Shown: positions 26,171 through 34,907 of the stretch, in pieces | How positions within the stretch are numbered: position 1 is the first letter of the stretch | Layout: each line of letters opens with the position of its first letter | Origin: Vibrio sp. HI00D65 | GTDB lineage: Bacteria; Pseudomonadota; Gammaproteobacteria; Enterobacterales; Vibrionaceae | Length of the DNA stretch: 64,000 bases | Assembly (NCBI RefSeq): GCF_001635455.1 | Contig: NZ_LWEH01000364.1 | Coordinates: 186,001-250,000, forward strand | Direction: 5' to 3' | Position numbers and translations under genes: made by a program | Notes under the pieces: generated by a model | The model's input: the letters and a program-made list of their open reading frames with translations, nothing else | Told to the model about the DNA's origin: nothing | The model's database searches: none

Positions 26171-27310
26171 CTAATCGTTTGGATCGGACCATGATTTAGG
26201 AATGTTGAAGTGGGGCAAGTTGGTGGGTTTGTTTCTTTCGCCTTTGCGCCATGCTTTTAGCTGGTTCACGTACGTGAGAATGTGCGCTATCGCGACAAAG
26301 AGTTGGTTTGGAACCATTTGATCGATTTGAGTGGTGTTGTAAATCGCTCTGGCAAGTGCAGGGCTCTCGACTACTTCAACCTCATTTTTAGTCGCAAGCT
26401 CTCTAATGTAAAGTGCCACATCATCTTGTCCTTTCGCGATCACAAACGGTGCCTCTGCTTGGCTTAAATCATAAATTAGGGCAATGGCGTAACGGCTTGG
26501 GTTGGTTAACACAACACTTGCTTTAGGCACGCGCTCATTGGCACTTCTCTTGGCATTTTGAGTCTGTATTTGACGGATTCGAGCTTTAACCTCTGGCCTA
26601 CCTTCTTGTTCTTTGTGCTCATCTTTGACCTCTTGCTTAGTCATTTTCATCTGCTTTGTAAATTCATGTCGTTGATAAGGAAAATCAAACAAGCCAAACA
26701 GTAAGACGATTAAAAGAAGGTAGCCCAAGTACTCAATGGTAATGGTCGCGACTGAAAGCACCACGGTATCAAAGTGGGCGCTTACGAGGTTGGTGATTAC
26801 TGAGATGTAGCTCGATATTACCCAATACAGCAGGGTAAAGAATAGAGAGACCTTAATAACGTTCTTGAAAAGCTCGACGATCGATTGGGAGGAAAATATA
26901 CGCTTCAGTCCTTTAAGTGGACTTATCTTTTCCCACTTGGGAATCAGTAAAGATGGGCTGAATATCCACCCTCCAAGCAGCGTCGAGCCGACGATCGCGG
27001 CGATCATTTGATAAATCAGCAGTGGGAAAAATAGCATGATCATCGAAAAAAGCGCGGTGCCTACTAACTCGACGATAGCCATAGGTTGGCTGACCGTTTG
27101 GCTATCAAACCGAAAGCTTAAAAGAAACAGTTCAATGAAGGTCTGTTTAATCATGTCTACATTCAACACGTAGTAAGCGACGACGCTCATGAGGGTTATG
27201 GAAGAAACGAACTCTTTAGCGCGCGGTACTTGACCCTCTCGTCTAGCTTTAGCGAGCTTATGTTGACTGGGTTGTTCGCTCTTATCTCCGGAATCTTGAT
27301 GATCAGACAT
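26171..27310 (-). CDS. flhB: flagellar export gate protein FlhB (lateral type)
   Basis: A 379-residue export-apparatus protein with four membrane helices (about residues 30-210) and a cytosolic substrate-switch domain. The N terminus (KLAKARREGQVPRAKEF) keeps the proline equivalent to Salmonella P28. The autocleavage site, normally NPTH, reads NPSR (codons at 26492-26503), so threonine is serine and histidine is arginine. This could alter self-cleavage and the rod/hook-to-filament switch. It is last in the leftward operon fliM-N-P-Q-R-flhB and overlaps fliR by 8 bp. The length is normal. Confidence 0.93.
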   Translation of the reverse strand: MSDHQDSGDKSEQPSQHKLAKARREGQVPRAKEFVSSITLMSVVAYYVLNVDMIKQTFIELFLLSFRFDSQTVSQPMAIVELVGTALFSMIMLFFPLLIYQMIAAIVGSTLLGGWIFSPSLLIPKWEKISPLKGLKRIFSSQSIVELFKNVIKVSLFFTLLYWVISSYISVITNLVSAHFDTVVLSVATITIEYLGYLLLIVLLFGLFDFPYQRHEFTKQMKMTKQEVKDEHKEQEGRPEVKARIRQIQTQNAKRSANERVPKASVVLTNPSRYAIALIYDLSQAEAPFVIAKGQDDVALYIRELATKNEVEVVESPALARAIYNTTQIDQMVPNQLFVAIAHILTYVNQLKAWRKGERNKPTNLPHFNIPKSWSDPND

Positions 27311-28085
27311 TCGGTAGCCTCAGCATATAGTGCAGGTGCTGGTTCAACTCTAATACCAGATCAAAATAGTGATCGCCGATACCGGTTAGAGACGCCATTA
27401 ATGCGAATAAGCCAAGTAGCATGGTCATTGGGAAACCAAGAGCAAAGACATTAAGAGACGGCGCCGCTTTGTTCATTAGACTAAACGTAATATTACTCAA
27501 CAGCATGACAACGATAGCAGGCACCGCTACCAACAAGCCGGTCGCAAACATCCAAGACACCATTTTTAAGACGTATTCAATGCTGTTGAAAGGGAAAGGT
27601 GAATTGAGAGGCCAATACTCAAAGCTCTCTTTGAACACAAGTAGCACCACTAAGTGTCCATCCAAAGAGAGGAAAAGCAGCATGGAAGTGATGAACATGA
27701 TCCTGCCAATGATGGCAATACTGACTCCGTTGGCAGGGTCGTTCATCACAGCCATAGCTAATCCCATTTGCATGGAAATGGCCTGACCCGCAATCGAAAA
27801 AATGGTGAAAAATATCATCACCGCAAAACCAATTAAAAAACCAAAGATGAGCTGGTAAAAAGAGAACAGTAGCGTGTCGATGCTGAAAGGGTTAAATGGA
27901 GGGACCTCTTTCACCAAGGGGGCGAGAAGCAGAGAAAAAATAAAAGCAAACAGCAGCTTAACTCTTACCGGAATCGCTTTATCACCAAAAAAGGGTGCGA
28001 TCAGAAAAAGCCCAGTAAACCGAACAAAAGGCCACCAAAGTACCCCTAGCCATTGGGTGATATCAGTGAAGCTTATTTGCATCAT
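27303..28085 (-). CDS. fliR: flagellar export gate protein FliR
   Basis: A 260-residue membrane protein starting at MMQISFTDITQWLG (28085); the longer frame would run through fliQ. About six hydrophobic segments are seen, with the FliR-typical RFTGLFLIAPFFGDKAIPVR near the N terminus and an LGFPMTMLLGL-type segment near the C terminus. With FliP and FliQ it forms the export gate inside the MS ring. It begins 2 bp after fliQ. Confidence 0.93.
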   Translation of the reverse strand: MMQISFTDITQWLGVLWWPFVRFTGLFLIAPFFGDKAIPVRVKLLFAFIFSLLLAPLVKEVPPFNPFSIDTLLFSFYQLIFGFLIGFAVMIFFTIFSIAGQAISMQMGLAMAVMNDPANGVSIAIIGRIMFITSMLLFLSLDGHLVVLLVFKESFEYWPLNSPFPFNSIEYVLKMVSWMFATGLLVAVPAIVVMLLSNITFSLMNKAAPSLNVFALGFPMTMLLGLFALMASLTGIGDHYFDLVLELNQHLHYMLRLPNV

Positions 28086-28087
28086 GG

Positions 28088-28357
28088 TTAGCCAACCTTG
28101 CTTGGTATCGTATTGAAGATAAACAAGAATAGGTCGTTGATCTCTTGTAATAGCCAGTGACCCGCAAGAATGATGCATAGCAAAGTGACGAGCAGCCGAG
28201 GGAGGAAGCTGAGGGTTTGTTCATTAACTTGAGTGACGGCTTGGAAAATCGCTACCACCAAACCGACGACCAAGCTAGGTAAGATAAGAACCGACACCAT
28301 AAGAATGATCAGCCAGATTGCTTGGCTGACCAGTGTGACGGCTTCTTCCGGGCTCAT
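28088..28357 (-). CDS. fliQ: flagellar export gate protein FliQ
   Basis: An 89-residue protein with two membrane helices. I choose MSPEEAVTLVS at 28357, whose ATGA overlaps the fliP stop by 4 bp and matches the length of other FliQ proteins; a further-upstream ATG adds four residues. The conserved VAIFQAVTQVNEQTLSFLPR segment is clear. Confidence 0.93.
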   Translation of the reverse strand: MSPEEAVTLVSQAIWLIILMVSVLILPSLVVGLVVAIFQAVTQVNEQTLSFLPRLLVTLLCIILAGHWLLQEINDLFLFIFNTIPSKVG

Positions 28358-29094
28358 CCACTGATCCAAAAACTGTTGGCTAAACTCCCCATCAGTAAGC
28401 CCCAGCCATCAACGATGACAAATACCAACAGTTTGAAAGGCAGAGAAACAATCAAGGGTGACAACATCATCATCCCCATCGACATTAAGACGGATGCCAC
28501 CACTAAGTCGATGACAAGAAAGGGCAAAAACAACATAAAGCCGATTTGGAAGGCGGCCTTGAGCTCACTCAGCAGATAGGCCGGCAGTAAAACTAAGAAG
28601 GGGATATCCTGATCAGACTCTATGGAGGTTTCTCCTGCTATCTTGGATACTTGTTCAAGTGCCTTGCGTTGTGTTTGGTCGAGCATGTAGCGACGTAGTG
28701 GTTTTTCTGCTGTGTCTAACGCCTGCATCAAGGTCACTTCGTCGTTTGAGTATGGAATGTAAGCGGTATCGTAAATCTTGGTCCAAACCGGCCTCATAAT
28801 CAGTAAAGTAAAAATCAGTGCAATGCCCACAAGCACCTGATTTGGCGGTGTTTGTTGTAGGCCAAGCGCTTGCCTCAAAATAGCCAAAACAATCACAATT
28901 CGTGTGAAGCTAGTACACATAATCACGAAAGCTGGAACGAAGCTCAGTAATGTCATCAGGATCAGAATTTGCAATTTAACGCTGTATTCGGTGCCGTCAG
29001 ATGTGGTGGTTTCACTGAGAATCGTCAACCCTTCTGCGTGCGATGCGCCCGCAAATAGGGCGAAAGCGAGGGTGAAGGATATTGGCTTAGACAT
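28354..29094 (-). CDS. fliP: flagellar export gate protein FliP
   Basis: About 246 residues from the ATG at 29094 (MSKPISFTLAFALFAGASHA, a signal peptide as usual in FliP); a TTG at 29115 is an alternative. Conserved blocks: MLLSPLIVSLPFKLLVFVI near the end and FTRIVIVLAILRQALGLQQT-type pore helix. It is the core of the FliPQR export gate. No FliO gene is found nearby, as in other lateral systems I remember. Confidence 0.92.
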   Translation of the reverse strand: MSKPISFTLAFALFAGASHAEGLTILSETTTSDGTEYSVKLQILILMTLLSFVPAFVIMCTSFTRIVIVLAILRQALGLQQTPPNQVLVGIALIFTLLIMRPVWTKIYDTAYIPYSNDEVTLMQALDTAEKPLRRYMLDQTQRKALEQVSKIAGETSIESDQDIPFLVLLPAYLLSELKAAFQIGFMLFLPFLVIDLVVASVLMSMGMMMLSPLIVSLPFKLLVFVIVDGWGLLMGSLANSFWISG

Positions 29095-29120
29095 CGTATT
29101 CTTTACGTTACTCAAAGTCG

Positions 29121-29504
29121 TTACTTACTTGGCTTTTTGATGATGCTCAGTAATCTCACGCCATACTGACCATTCTTGGATACAATTTCTCCTGTACCAA
29201 ACGCGGTGCCATTGATTTTGATATCAACAGGGTCTCCTTCATGTTTTTCTAGCATCACAACACTGCCCGCTTTTAGATTCAGTAGCTCATCTAATATCAA
29301 TGTCTTACGCGCAACCTCAACGGTGATATCGACAGGAATACTCTTGAGCAGAGAGATGTTACTGACGTGCTCTTTGTCGGCACCAAGGTCGATGTCGTCG
29401 GCAAGATCATCGAGATCTAAATCGTCAAGATCTGGCAACTCATCATGCAGGTTTAGGTCGCTCATTGAGCTGTCAATGTTGCGTGTCTCTTTGTCGTTAG
29501 CCAT
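29121..29504 (-). CDS. fliN: C-ring protein FliN
   Basis: A 127-residue switch protein. The first ~50 residues are strongly acidic (DLDDLDLDDLADDIDL) and the last ~75 form the SpoA domain (PVDITVEVARKTLILDELLN and the VSKNGQYGVRLLSI end). It shares an ATGGCTAA 8-bp overlap with the end of fliM, so the two C-ring genes are translationally coupled. Confidence 0.92.
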   Translation of the reverse strand: MANDKETRNIDSSMSDLNLHDELPDLDDLDLDDLADDIDLGADKEHVSNISLLKSIPVDITVEVARKTLILDELLNLKAGSVVMLEKHEGDPVDIKINGTAFGTGEIVSKNGQYGVRLLSIIKKPSK

Positions 29505-30264
29505 CGATTTCGACTCCCAGTTCAGAGTTTATGGATTGAAGTTTGCCAAAAAAAGTTGGGTGCCCGTTGACCTTGACCGTTAGGTTTTTGCATAGGGTCA
29601 TGGGCATAAAATCCCCTGGTTTCAGCTGAGAAAGCTCATGCAGTGTGCACTGCTTGTGAAGCATGACGCACCCTAATTCGACGGGTTGATAACGCAGGTT
29701 GTCGAGTATCTCTTCCCGATCAAAGGTTTCGTTACTTTCCATCATGTCGCGCAGCTTTTTCACGTATTTGTTGTCGATCATGAAGGTCACATCAAGCTGT
29801 TGGTCGTCGAGTTCAAACTTAATGGTGACACCAATGTCTGAGGGCTGATGGTCGGTATGCTCAATGGCGTAGTGATTGGCATCGGCAGTCAGCGCGTTGG
29901 TGATCGCCATGGTGAACTTTTGAAAAAGCCTTAGATGGCTTTGGGTTAGCGCAATATCGGTGTTGCTACGCTTAGATTTTTTGAGTGGTAATGGGTTGTT
30001 GAGGTGCTTATGTAGCAGAATATCGGCGGTTTGGGGTGAAATAAAGAAAAAAACATGCCCAAACTCCTCAATATGAAGAACGGTTTTGATGCTGCTTGCT
30101 GGTGGTCGGCGCGCTTCTGAAAACGTGGCTTTGACGTGACGGCCCGCAAAGTTAAATTTAAAAATATCAATAATTTCTGTTGAGAAATGTTTTGAATGTC
30201 TTAACAGAAACTTACGCATTTTTATGCTCGGATTTCCGAATTCAGTCAATAATAATTTCTTCAT
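29497..30264 (-). CDS. fliM: C-ring protein FliM, short divergent form
   Basis: A 255-residue protein, against about 330-350 for typical FliM. The C-terminal SpoA domain is clear (LRYQPVELGCVMLHKQCTLH, PGDFMPM, KVNGHPTFFGKLQSINSELG) and is followed directly by fliN. The N terminus (MKKLLLTEFGNPSIKMRKFL) has no LSQxEIDALL CheY-binding peptide and the GGxG motif of the middle domain is not evident. The ring built from it may therefore not respond to CheY. First gene of the leftward operon, divergent from flgB. Confidence 0.85.
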   Translation of the reverse strand: MKKLLLTEFGNPSIKMRKFLLRHSKHFSTEIIDIFKFNFAGRHVKATFSEARRPPASSIKTVLHIEEFGHVFFFISPQTADILLHKHLNNPLPLKKSKRSNTDIALTQSHLRLFQKFTMAITNALTADANHYAIEHTDHQPSDIGVTIKFELDDQQLDVTFMIDNKYVKKLRDMMESNETFDREEILDNLRYQPVELGCVMLHKQCTLHELSQLKPGDFMPMTLCKNLTVKVNGHPTFFGKLQSINSELGVEIDG

Positions 30265-30304
30265 GTCAAGTACCGGTGGTTGGTTTTTGCGGTCATTCTC
30301 AAAT

Positions 30305-30333
30305 TTGACACGCTAATTAATCCTAACTATAGG
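30305..30333 (+). promoter_or_regulatory. candidate sigma-70 promoter of the flgB operon
   Basis: TTGACA at 30305-30310, a 17-bp spacer and TATAGG at 30328-30333, about 100 bp before flgB. I found no GG-N10-GC sigma-54 element in this 171-bp divergent region, although lateral flgB operons elsewhere use sigma-54 with LafK. Confidence 0.5.
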
Positions 30334-30435
30334 TTAAAGCAGTCTCATTTCAACTTCGGTTGCGAGAGAAAATATAAAAAGATAAAGGCCTACTTCTGCT
30401 AAGGATTAAGGCCAATCAACGACGAGGCTAGGGCA

Positions 30436-30783
30436 ATGATTCACTTAGACGATGCACTTGGGGTACACCCAAAAATGGTGCAGTTTCGTTTGGACAGAGC
30501 GGCAGTATTGAGTTCCAATATTGCCAACGTGGATACGCCTAATTACAAAGCGATGGATCTCAGGTTTGAGGCGGTACTCAGTGGTATTGGTCACTCAAAA
30601 GACTGGTACATAGGTACGGCGGCTCAATATCGGATTCCTGTGCAAAGAACACGAGATGGCAACACTGTTGAGCTAGAAAACGAGCAAGCTAGATTCGCGA
30701 AAAATGTGATGGATTATCATCAGAGCCTTGCGTTTTTGCAGTCTAAAATCAACGGGATAAAGTCTGCCATCAAAGGACAATAA
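30436..30783 (+). CDS. flgB: proximal rod protein FlgB
   Basis: A 115-residue rod protein with the N-terminal flagellar rod/hook motif LSSNIANVDTPNYKAMDLRF and the C-terminal heptad region MDYHQSLAFLQSKINGIKSA. It lies at the head of a rightward operon that runs without a large gap to flgA at 46 kb. The ribosome site is weak. Confidence 0.93.
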   Translation: MIHLDDALGVHPKMVQFRLDRAAVLSSNIANVDTPNYKAMDLRFEAVLSGIGHSKDWYIGTAAQYRIPVQRTRDGNTVELENEQARFAKNVMDYHQSLAFLQSKINGIKSAIKGQ

Positions 30784-30803
30784 GTGAATTAGGTAGGGAC
30801 ATT

Positions 30804-31232
30804 ATGGCATTCTTAGGTATCTACGAGACGGCAGGCTCAGCGATGAGTGCGCAGACCGTCAGGCTTAATACTATCTCCAGTAACTTGGCGAACGCCGACT
30901 CTGTATCTGGTGACCCATCACAAGTTTATAAACCGCTAAAACCGATTTTCTCAGCGGTCTATAACCACTTCAACGCACAGCAAACTCAACAGCAAGGTGT
31001 GGTGCCGATTCGCATTGCCGATGTTGTGGAAGTCTCTTCAATGATGGAAGGGCGTTATGAGCCCAACAATCCTCTCTCTAACGACGAAGGGTATGTTTAT
31101 TACTCTGGCATCAATGTCGTTAACGAAATGGCTGACATGATATCGGCTACTCGTAGTTTTGAAGCCAGCGTCGAAGTGCTCGGCAACGTAAAATCGATGC
31201 AACAATCATTGATGGGGCTTTGGCGCAGTTAA
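30804..31232 (+). CDS. flgC: proximal rod protein FlgC
   Basis: A 142-residue rod protein: N-terminal TISSNLANADSVSGDPSQVY, C-terminal GINVVNEMADMISATRSFEA, both standard for FlgC. It follows flgB by 20 bp with GTAGGGA as ribosome site. Confidence 0.93.
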   Translation: MAFLGIYETAGSAMSAQTVRLNTISSNLANADSVSGDPSQVYKPLKPIFSAVYNHFNAQQTQQQGVVPIRIADVVEVSSMMEGRYEPNNPLSNDEGYVYYSGINVVNEMADMISATRSFEASVEVLGNVKSMQQSLMGLWRS

Positions 31233-31268
31233 CCCAACTGCTGCCAATGACACCAGAGGAGCTACACC

Positions 31269-31937
31269 ATGACAACGATATCCGGTGCTGCGCAGGTCAA
31301 TAATATTGAGTCTGCGTCAACGATGACCCTTCAAGACAATCCGAACAGTGCGAGTGCATTAAAGAATGAGTTCATCACTTTAATGGTGGCTCAGATTGAA
31401 AATCAGGATCCACTGAACCCAACTGACGGCACTGAATATGTCGCACAGCTGGCGCAGTTCTCTCAGGTTGAAAGTACGGAAAACCTTGTTCAGTTGACGC
31501 AAAACAACTCAACCATGCTCGATAACTTACAAGTACTTAGCACCGCTGCATTGATCGATAAAACGGTGACGGTAAAAAGTGATCGATTATCTGCAGCGGG
31601 TGTTGATCAGCATACCGGGTACATTGAGCTGCAAGCTCCGTCGAACACCGTCATGCTCGAATTAGTGGATTCGCTTAGCAATGTTAAGTCATTGAATCTT
31701 GGCCCGAATAGCGCAGGGCGAGTGGATTACACATTGGATGCGCAAGCCATGGGGCTAACCGGTCAGTATCAGATGCGTATCAAATTGGACAGTGGACAGG
31801 ATTACCAGCCATCGATTTATCAGCATGGTCAGGTGGAACATGTGACGACGCCTTTGATTGGTGGCACGAGCCATTTGCAGGTCAAAGGGGTTGGCATGGT
31901 CGCGTTTTATGACGTGGCTGCCTTCTCAAATGAGTAA
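31269..31937 (+). CDS. flgD: hook-cap scaffold FlgD
   Basis: A 222-residue hook-assembly protein. The N-terminal part has the family signature FITLMVAQIENQDPLNPTDG and EYVAQLAQFSQVESTENL. The rest forms the FlgD Ig/tudor-like domains. It is exported and caps the growing hook. Confidence 0.92.
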   Translation: MTTISGAAQVNNIESASTMTLQDNPNSASALKNEFITLMVAQIENQDPLNPTDGTEYVAQLAQFSQVESTENLVQLTQNNSTMLDNLQVLSTAALIDKTVTVKSDRLSAAGVDQHTGYIELQAPSNTVMLELVDSLSNVKSLNLGPNSAGRVDYTLDAQAMGLTGQYQMRIKLDSGQDYQPSIYQHGQVEHVTTPLIGGTSHLQVKGVGMVAFYDVAAFSNE

Positions 31938-32040
31938 GGCTTTTAATTAGTTAGATAATTTTCGCTACATTTTCGGCTTTGCCGGTTTTTGGTTTGTATT
32001 TTTTAGTTTTGTTTTAAGTAAGTAAGATGACGGCTGTCGT

Positions 32041-32089
32041 TCTCCGTGGTGTTTAAGTCGACGGAGATAGCCTCTTTAGCGTGAAGAGG
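32041..32089 (+). promoter_or_regulatory. two leader hairpins before flgE, the second covering its ribosome site
   Basis: TCTCCGT (32041-32047) pairs with ACGGAGA (32061-32067). Then CCTCTT (32071-32076) pairs with AAGAGG (32084-32089). The second 3' arm is the ribosome site of flgE, whose ATG is at 32098. The 160-nt gap here is the largest inside the flg part of the operon. Confidence 0.5.
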
Positions 32090-32097
32090 AAGACATT

Positions 32098-33324
32098 ATG
32101 AGTTTTAGTATTGCACTGAGTGGGCTGAATGCCTCGAACTCAGAGCTGAACACCATTTCAAATAACATTGCTAACGTTTCTACGACGGGTTTTAAGGAGT
32201 CGAGAACCGAGTTTGCGTCCGTTTATAGCGGTAGTGAGGCAGGCGGCGTTGAAGTGGTCGGGGTTTCGCAAAACTTTGAGAAAAGCGGAACCGTAACCGG
32301 AACTGGGCGCTCACTGGATATGGCATTAAGTGGCAATGGCTTCTTCGTGCTTGAAGACAGTAAAGGGCAAACTCTCTATACCCGTTCTGGTATTTTCAAC
32401 ATGAATGCTGATGGGGTGATAACTGCGAACAGTGGTGCCGCCCTGCAAGGTTACTCGGTTGATGGTAATAACAATTTATTGCTCGGCTCGGTAGGCACGG
32501 TGCAGATCAGCACGGCATCGCTGCAAGCTAGAGAAACGGACAGTATCGAGTTTGTTGCCAACCTCGACGCCAGAGAGCAGGTTCCTGCCAGCGCGTTTGA
32601 CTACAGCGATTCATCCACCTACAACCACTCTTATACCACGCCAGTTTATGACTCTTTGGGTAACCCTCATACGGTGAGCCAGTACTTTGTTAAGGGCGCA
32701 TCTAATGACTGGGATGTTCACATCTTGGTTGATGGTAAAGCGATTGATGGGGCTGATGCCTTGATACCCGCCGCTTCGCCAACCGCGACGGATACTGCAA
32801 ACTTTACCTTTAATGCCGATGGCACCATCTCATCGGGTGGTAACTACTCAGTCAGTTTCGACCCAGCCAATGGGGCAAACAGTGTCACGGTGAATATCGA
32901 CCTATCCGCAGTCACCCAGTTTGGTAGCGACTTCGTTGTTTCCAAAAATAGCCCAAATGGTTACACCTCTGGTGATTATGCCAGCGTGCGAATGGAAAAC
33001 GATGGTCGTATCTTTGCGACTTATACTAATGGTCAGTCTCAATTGCAAGGTCAGGTTGTACTTGCCGACTTTGCTTCCCCTCAGAACATGATCAAAACCA
33101 GTGATACCGCTTGGTTACAAAGCTTTAGTTCTGGCACGCCTGTTCTGGGTACTGCGGGCAGTGGGGTGTTTGGGGATTTGACTTCCGGTGCGCTCGAAGG
33201 TTCCAACGTCGATCTGACGTCTGAACTCGTGGCCTTGATGACGGCTCAGCGTAATTATCAAGCCAACACCAAGTCGATATCGACATCGGATCAACTGACG
33301 CAAGCCTTGTTCAACGTGGTGTAG
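32098..33324 (+). CDS. flgE: hook protein FlgE
   Basis: A 408-residue hook subunit. N-terminal LSGLNASNSELNTISNNIAN and C-terminal SELVALMTAQRNYQANTKSI are the axial-protein D0 signatures; between them lie the FlgE variable domains. Exported through the type III apparatus. Its leader has hairpins that may control translation, so hook production may be tuned separately from flgD. Confidence 0.94.
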   Translation: MSFSIALSGLNASNSELNTISNNIANVSTTGFKESRTEFASVYSGSEAGGVEVVGVSQNFEKSGTVTGTGRSLDMALSGNGFFVLEDSKGQTLYTRSGIFNMNADGVITANSGAALQGYSVDGNNNLLLGSVGTVQISTASLQARETDSIEFVANLDAREQVPASAFDYSDSSTYNHSYTTPVYDSLGNPHTVSQYFVKGASNDWDVHILVDGKAIDGADALIPAASPTATDTANFTFNADGTISSGGNYSVSFDPANGANSVTVNIDLSAVTQFGSDFVVSKNSPNGYTSGDYASVRMENDGRIFATYTNGQSQLQGQVVLADFASPQNMIKTSDTAWLQSFSSGTPVLGTAGSGVFGDLTSGALEGSNVDLTSELVALMTAQRNYQANTKSISTSDQLTQALFNVV

Positions 33325-33328
33325 CACT

Positions 33329-34063
33329 ATGAATCCGATTCTCTTTAGTGCTGCGAAAGGTGCTGAGCGAACCATGCTCGCTCAGCACGTGCGCGCGAAT
33401 AATTTGTCCCATGCGGACACCGTTGGTTTTAAAGCCTTGATGGAGCACTCAACACCGATGCGCCTTGAAGGCTCGGGCTTTCTTACTTCCATCACCTCCA
33501 GAACTAACTCATCGATCAATAACTTTGCTCAGGGTGAAGATATACGTACTGAGCGACCACTGGATGTCGCCATTAATGGTGACGGCTTTATTACGCTCGA
33601 AGGGATAGAGGATGAACCTGCCGAGCTCTATACGCGGGCGGGCAATTTTCGATTGGATGGTAATGGTCAACTCTACCTTGGTGAGCGTCGAGTGATGTCG
33701 ACTGATGGTCCAATGGTGTTGCCAGACTTTGAGTTTGTGTCGGTGAGTTCGAATGGATTGGTGTCGATCACCCCGATTGGCGGCGAGGCATCGCTAGAAG
33801 TTGGCGCTCTCAAATTGGTTAAGCCTGAGAACGAACAGATGACCATGCATGCGAGTGGTCACTTTGTTCCTAAAGGCGGTCAGGTTCTGGTTGAAGACTT
33901 TAACGTTCAGATTCGTTCTGGTTATTTAGAGGCGAGCAACGTCTCCAGTTTAGAAGAGCTCGTCAGCATTATGTCGCTGACTCGACAATACGAAATGCAA
34001 ATTGAAGTGATGGCATCCGCGGATGAGATCGCTCAGATAGGCAATAAGCTTCTCAAAGCTTAA
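33329..34063 (+). CDS. flgF: rod protein FlgF
   Basis: A 244-residue proximal rod protein with QHVRANNLSHADTVGFKALM and the C-terminal SNVSSLEELVSIMSLTRQYE motif. It starts 4 bp after flgE. Confidence 0.93.
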   Translation: MNPILFSAAKGAERTMLAQHVRANNLSHADTVGFKALMEHSTPMRLEGSGFLTSITSRTNSSINNFAQGEDIRTERPLDVAINGDGFITLEGIEDEPAELYTRAGNFRLDGNGQLYLGERRVMSTDGPMVLPDFEFVSVSSNGLVSITPIGGEASLEVGALKLVKPENEQMTMHASGHFVPKGGQVLVEDFNVQIRSGYLEASNVSSLEELVSIMSLTRQYEMQIEVMASADEIAQIGNKLLKA

Positions 34064-34074
34064 GGAAGGGAATT

Positions 34075-34860
34075 ATGCACAGTGCCTTATGGATATCCAA
34101 AACAGGGATGGCTGCACAAGATGCAAAAATGACGGCGATTTCGAACAACCTTGCCAATATCAATACAGTCGGTTTTAAGCGAGACCGAGTGGTGTTCGAA
34201 GATCTTTTTTACAGTGTCGATAAGCAAGCAGGTACCGAAACTACAGAGCTTAATGAACATCCAACGGGGATTCAGCTCGGTAATGGTGTTCGAGTGGTTG
34301 GCACCGAGAAAGTGTTTACTCAAGGGAATATCCAGAATACCAACCAACAATTTGATCTGGCTATTCTCGGTGATGGTTTCTTCCAGATAGAAAACTCAGA
34401 TGGAGAGCTACTCTATACCCGAAATGGCCAGTTTCAAACCAACTCTGATGGTCAGTTAGTCAATACACAAGGCTATCCTCTGATCCCTGAAGTCGTCATT
34501 CCTCAAGAGGCGACTCTCGTCAGTATTACTGCTGATGGCGTGGTCAGTGCTACGATACCGGGCCAAGTGAATCCTGAAGATTTAGGGCAAATCACCATAG
34601 TGAAATTCATGAACCCTGCAGGGCTTTCTGCTCAAGGGGGTAACTTATTTATTGAAACGGAAGGTTCAGGTGAAGCGGTCGAGCTCATCGCAGGAACAGA
34701 AGGTTCAGGCCAGTTAAAACAAGGGGCACTTGAAGGGTCGAACGTACAGGTGGTGGAAGAAATGGTTGATATGATCGCCACCCAACGCGCTTATGAGATG
34801 AGCGCCAAGATGGTCAGCGCAGCCGATGAGATGCTGCAGTACATCGCGCAGCAATCATAA
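34075..34860 (+). CDS. flgG: distal rod protein FlgG
   Basis: A 261-residue distal rod protein of the usual length; MTAISNNLANINTVGFKRDR at the start and EEMVDMIATQRAYEMSAKMV at the end. Preceded by AAGGAAGGG. Confidence 0.94.
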   Translation: MHSALWISKTGMAAQDAKMTAISNNLANINTVGFKRDRVVFEDLFYSVDKQAGTETTELNEHPTGIQLGNGVRVVGTEKVFTQGNIQNTNQQFDLAILGDGFFQIENSDGELLYTRNGQFQTNSDGQLVNTQGYPLIPEVVIPQEATLVSITADGVVSATIPGQVNPEDLGQITIVKFMNPAGLSAQGGNLFIETEGSGEAVELIAGTEGSGQLKQGALEGSNVQVVEEMVDMIATQRAYEMSAKMVSAADEMLQYIAQQS

Positions 34861-34907
34861 CTCTCGCTTTAACGAGCGAATAACGATGGTTGCTAGGGAG
34901 ATCTGAC

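Noticed and set aside
30281..30296. Possible sigma-54 site (GG...TTTTTGC) in the fliM-flgB region
   Set aside because: The GG to GC distance is 9 or 12, not 10, so it does not fit a -24/-12 promoter.
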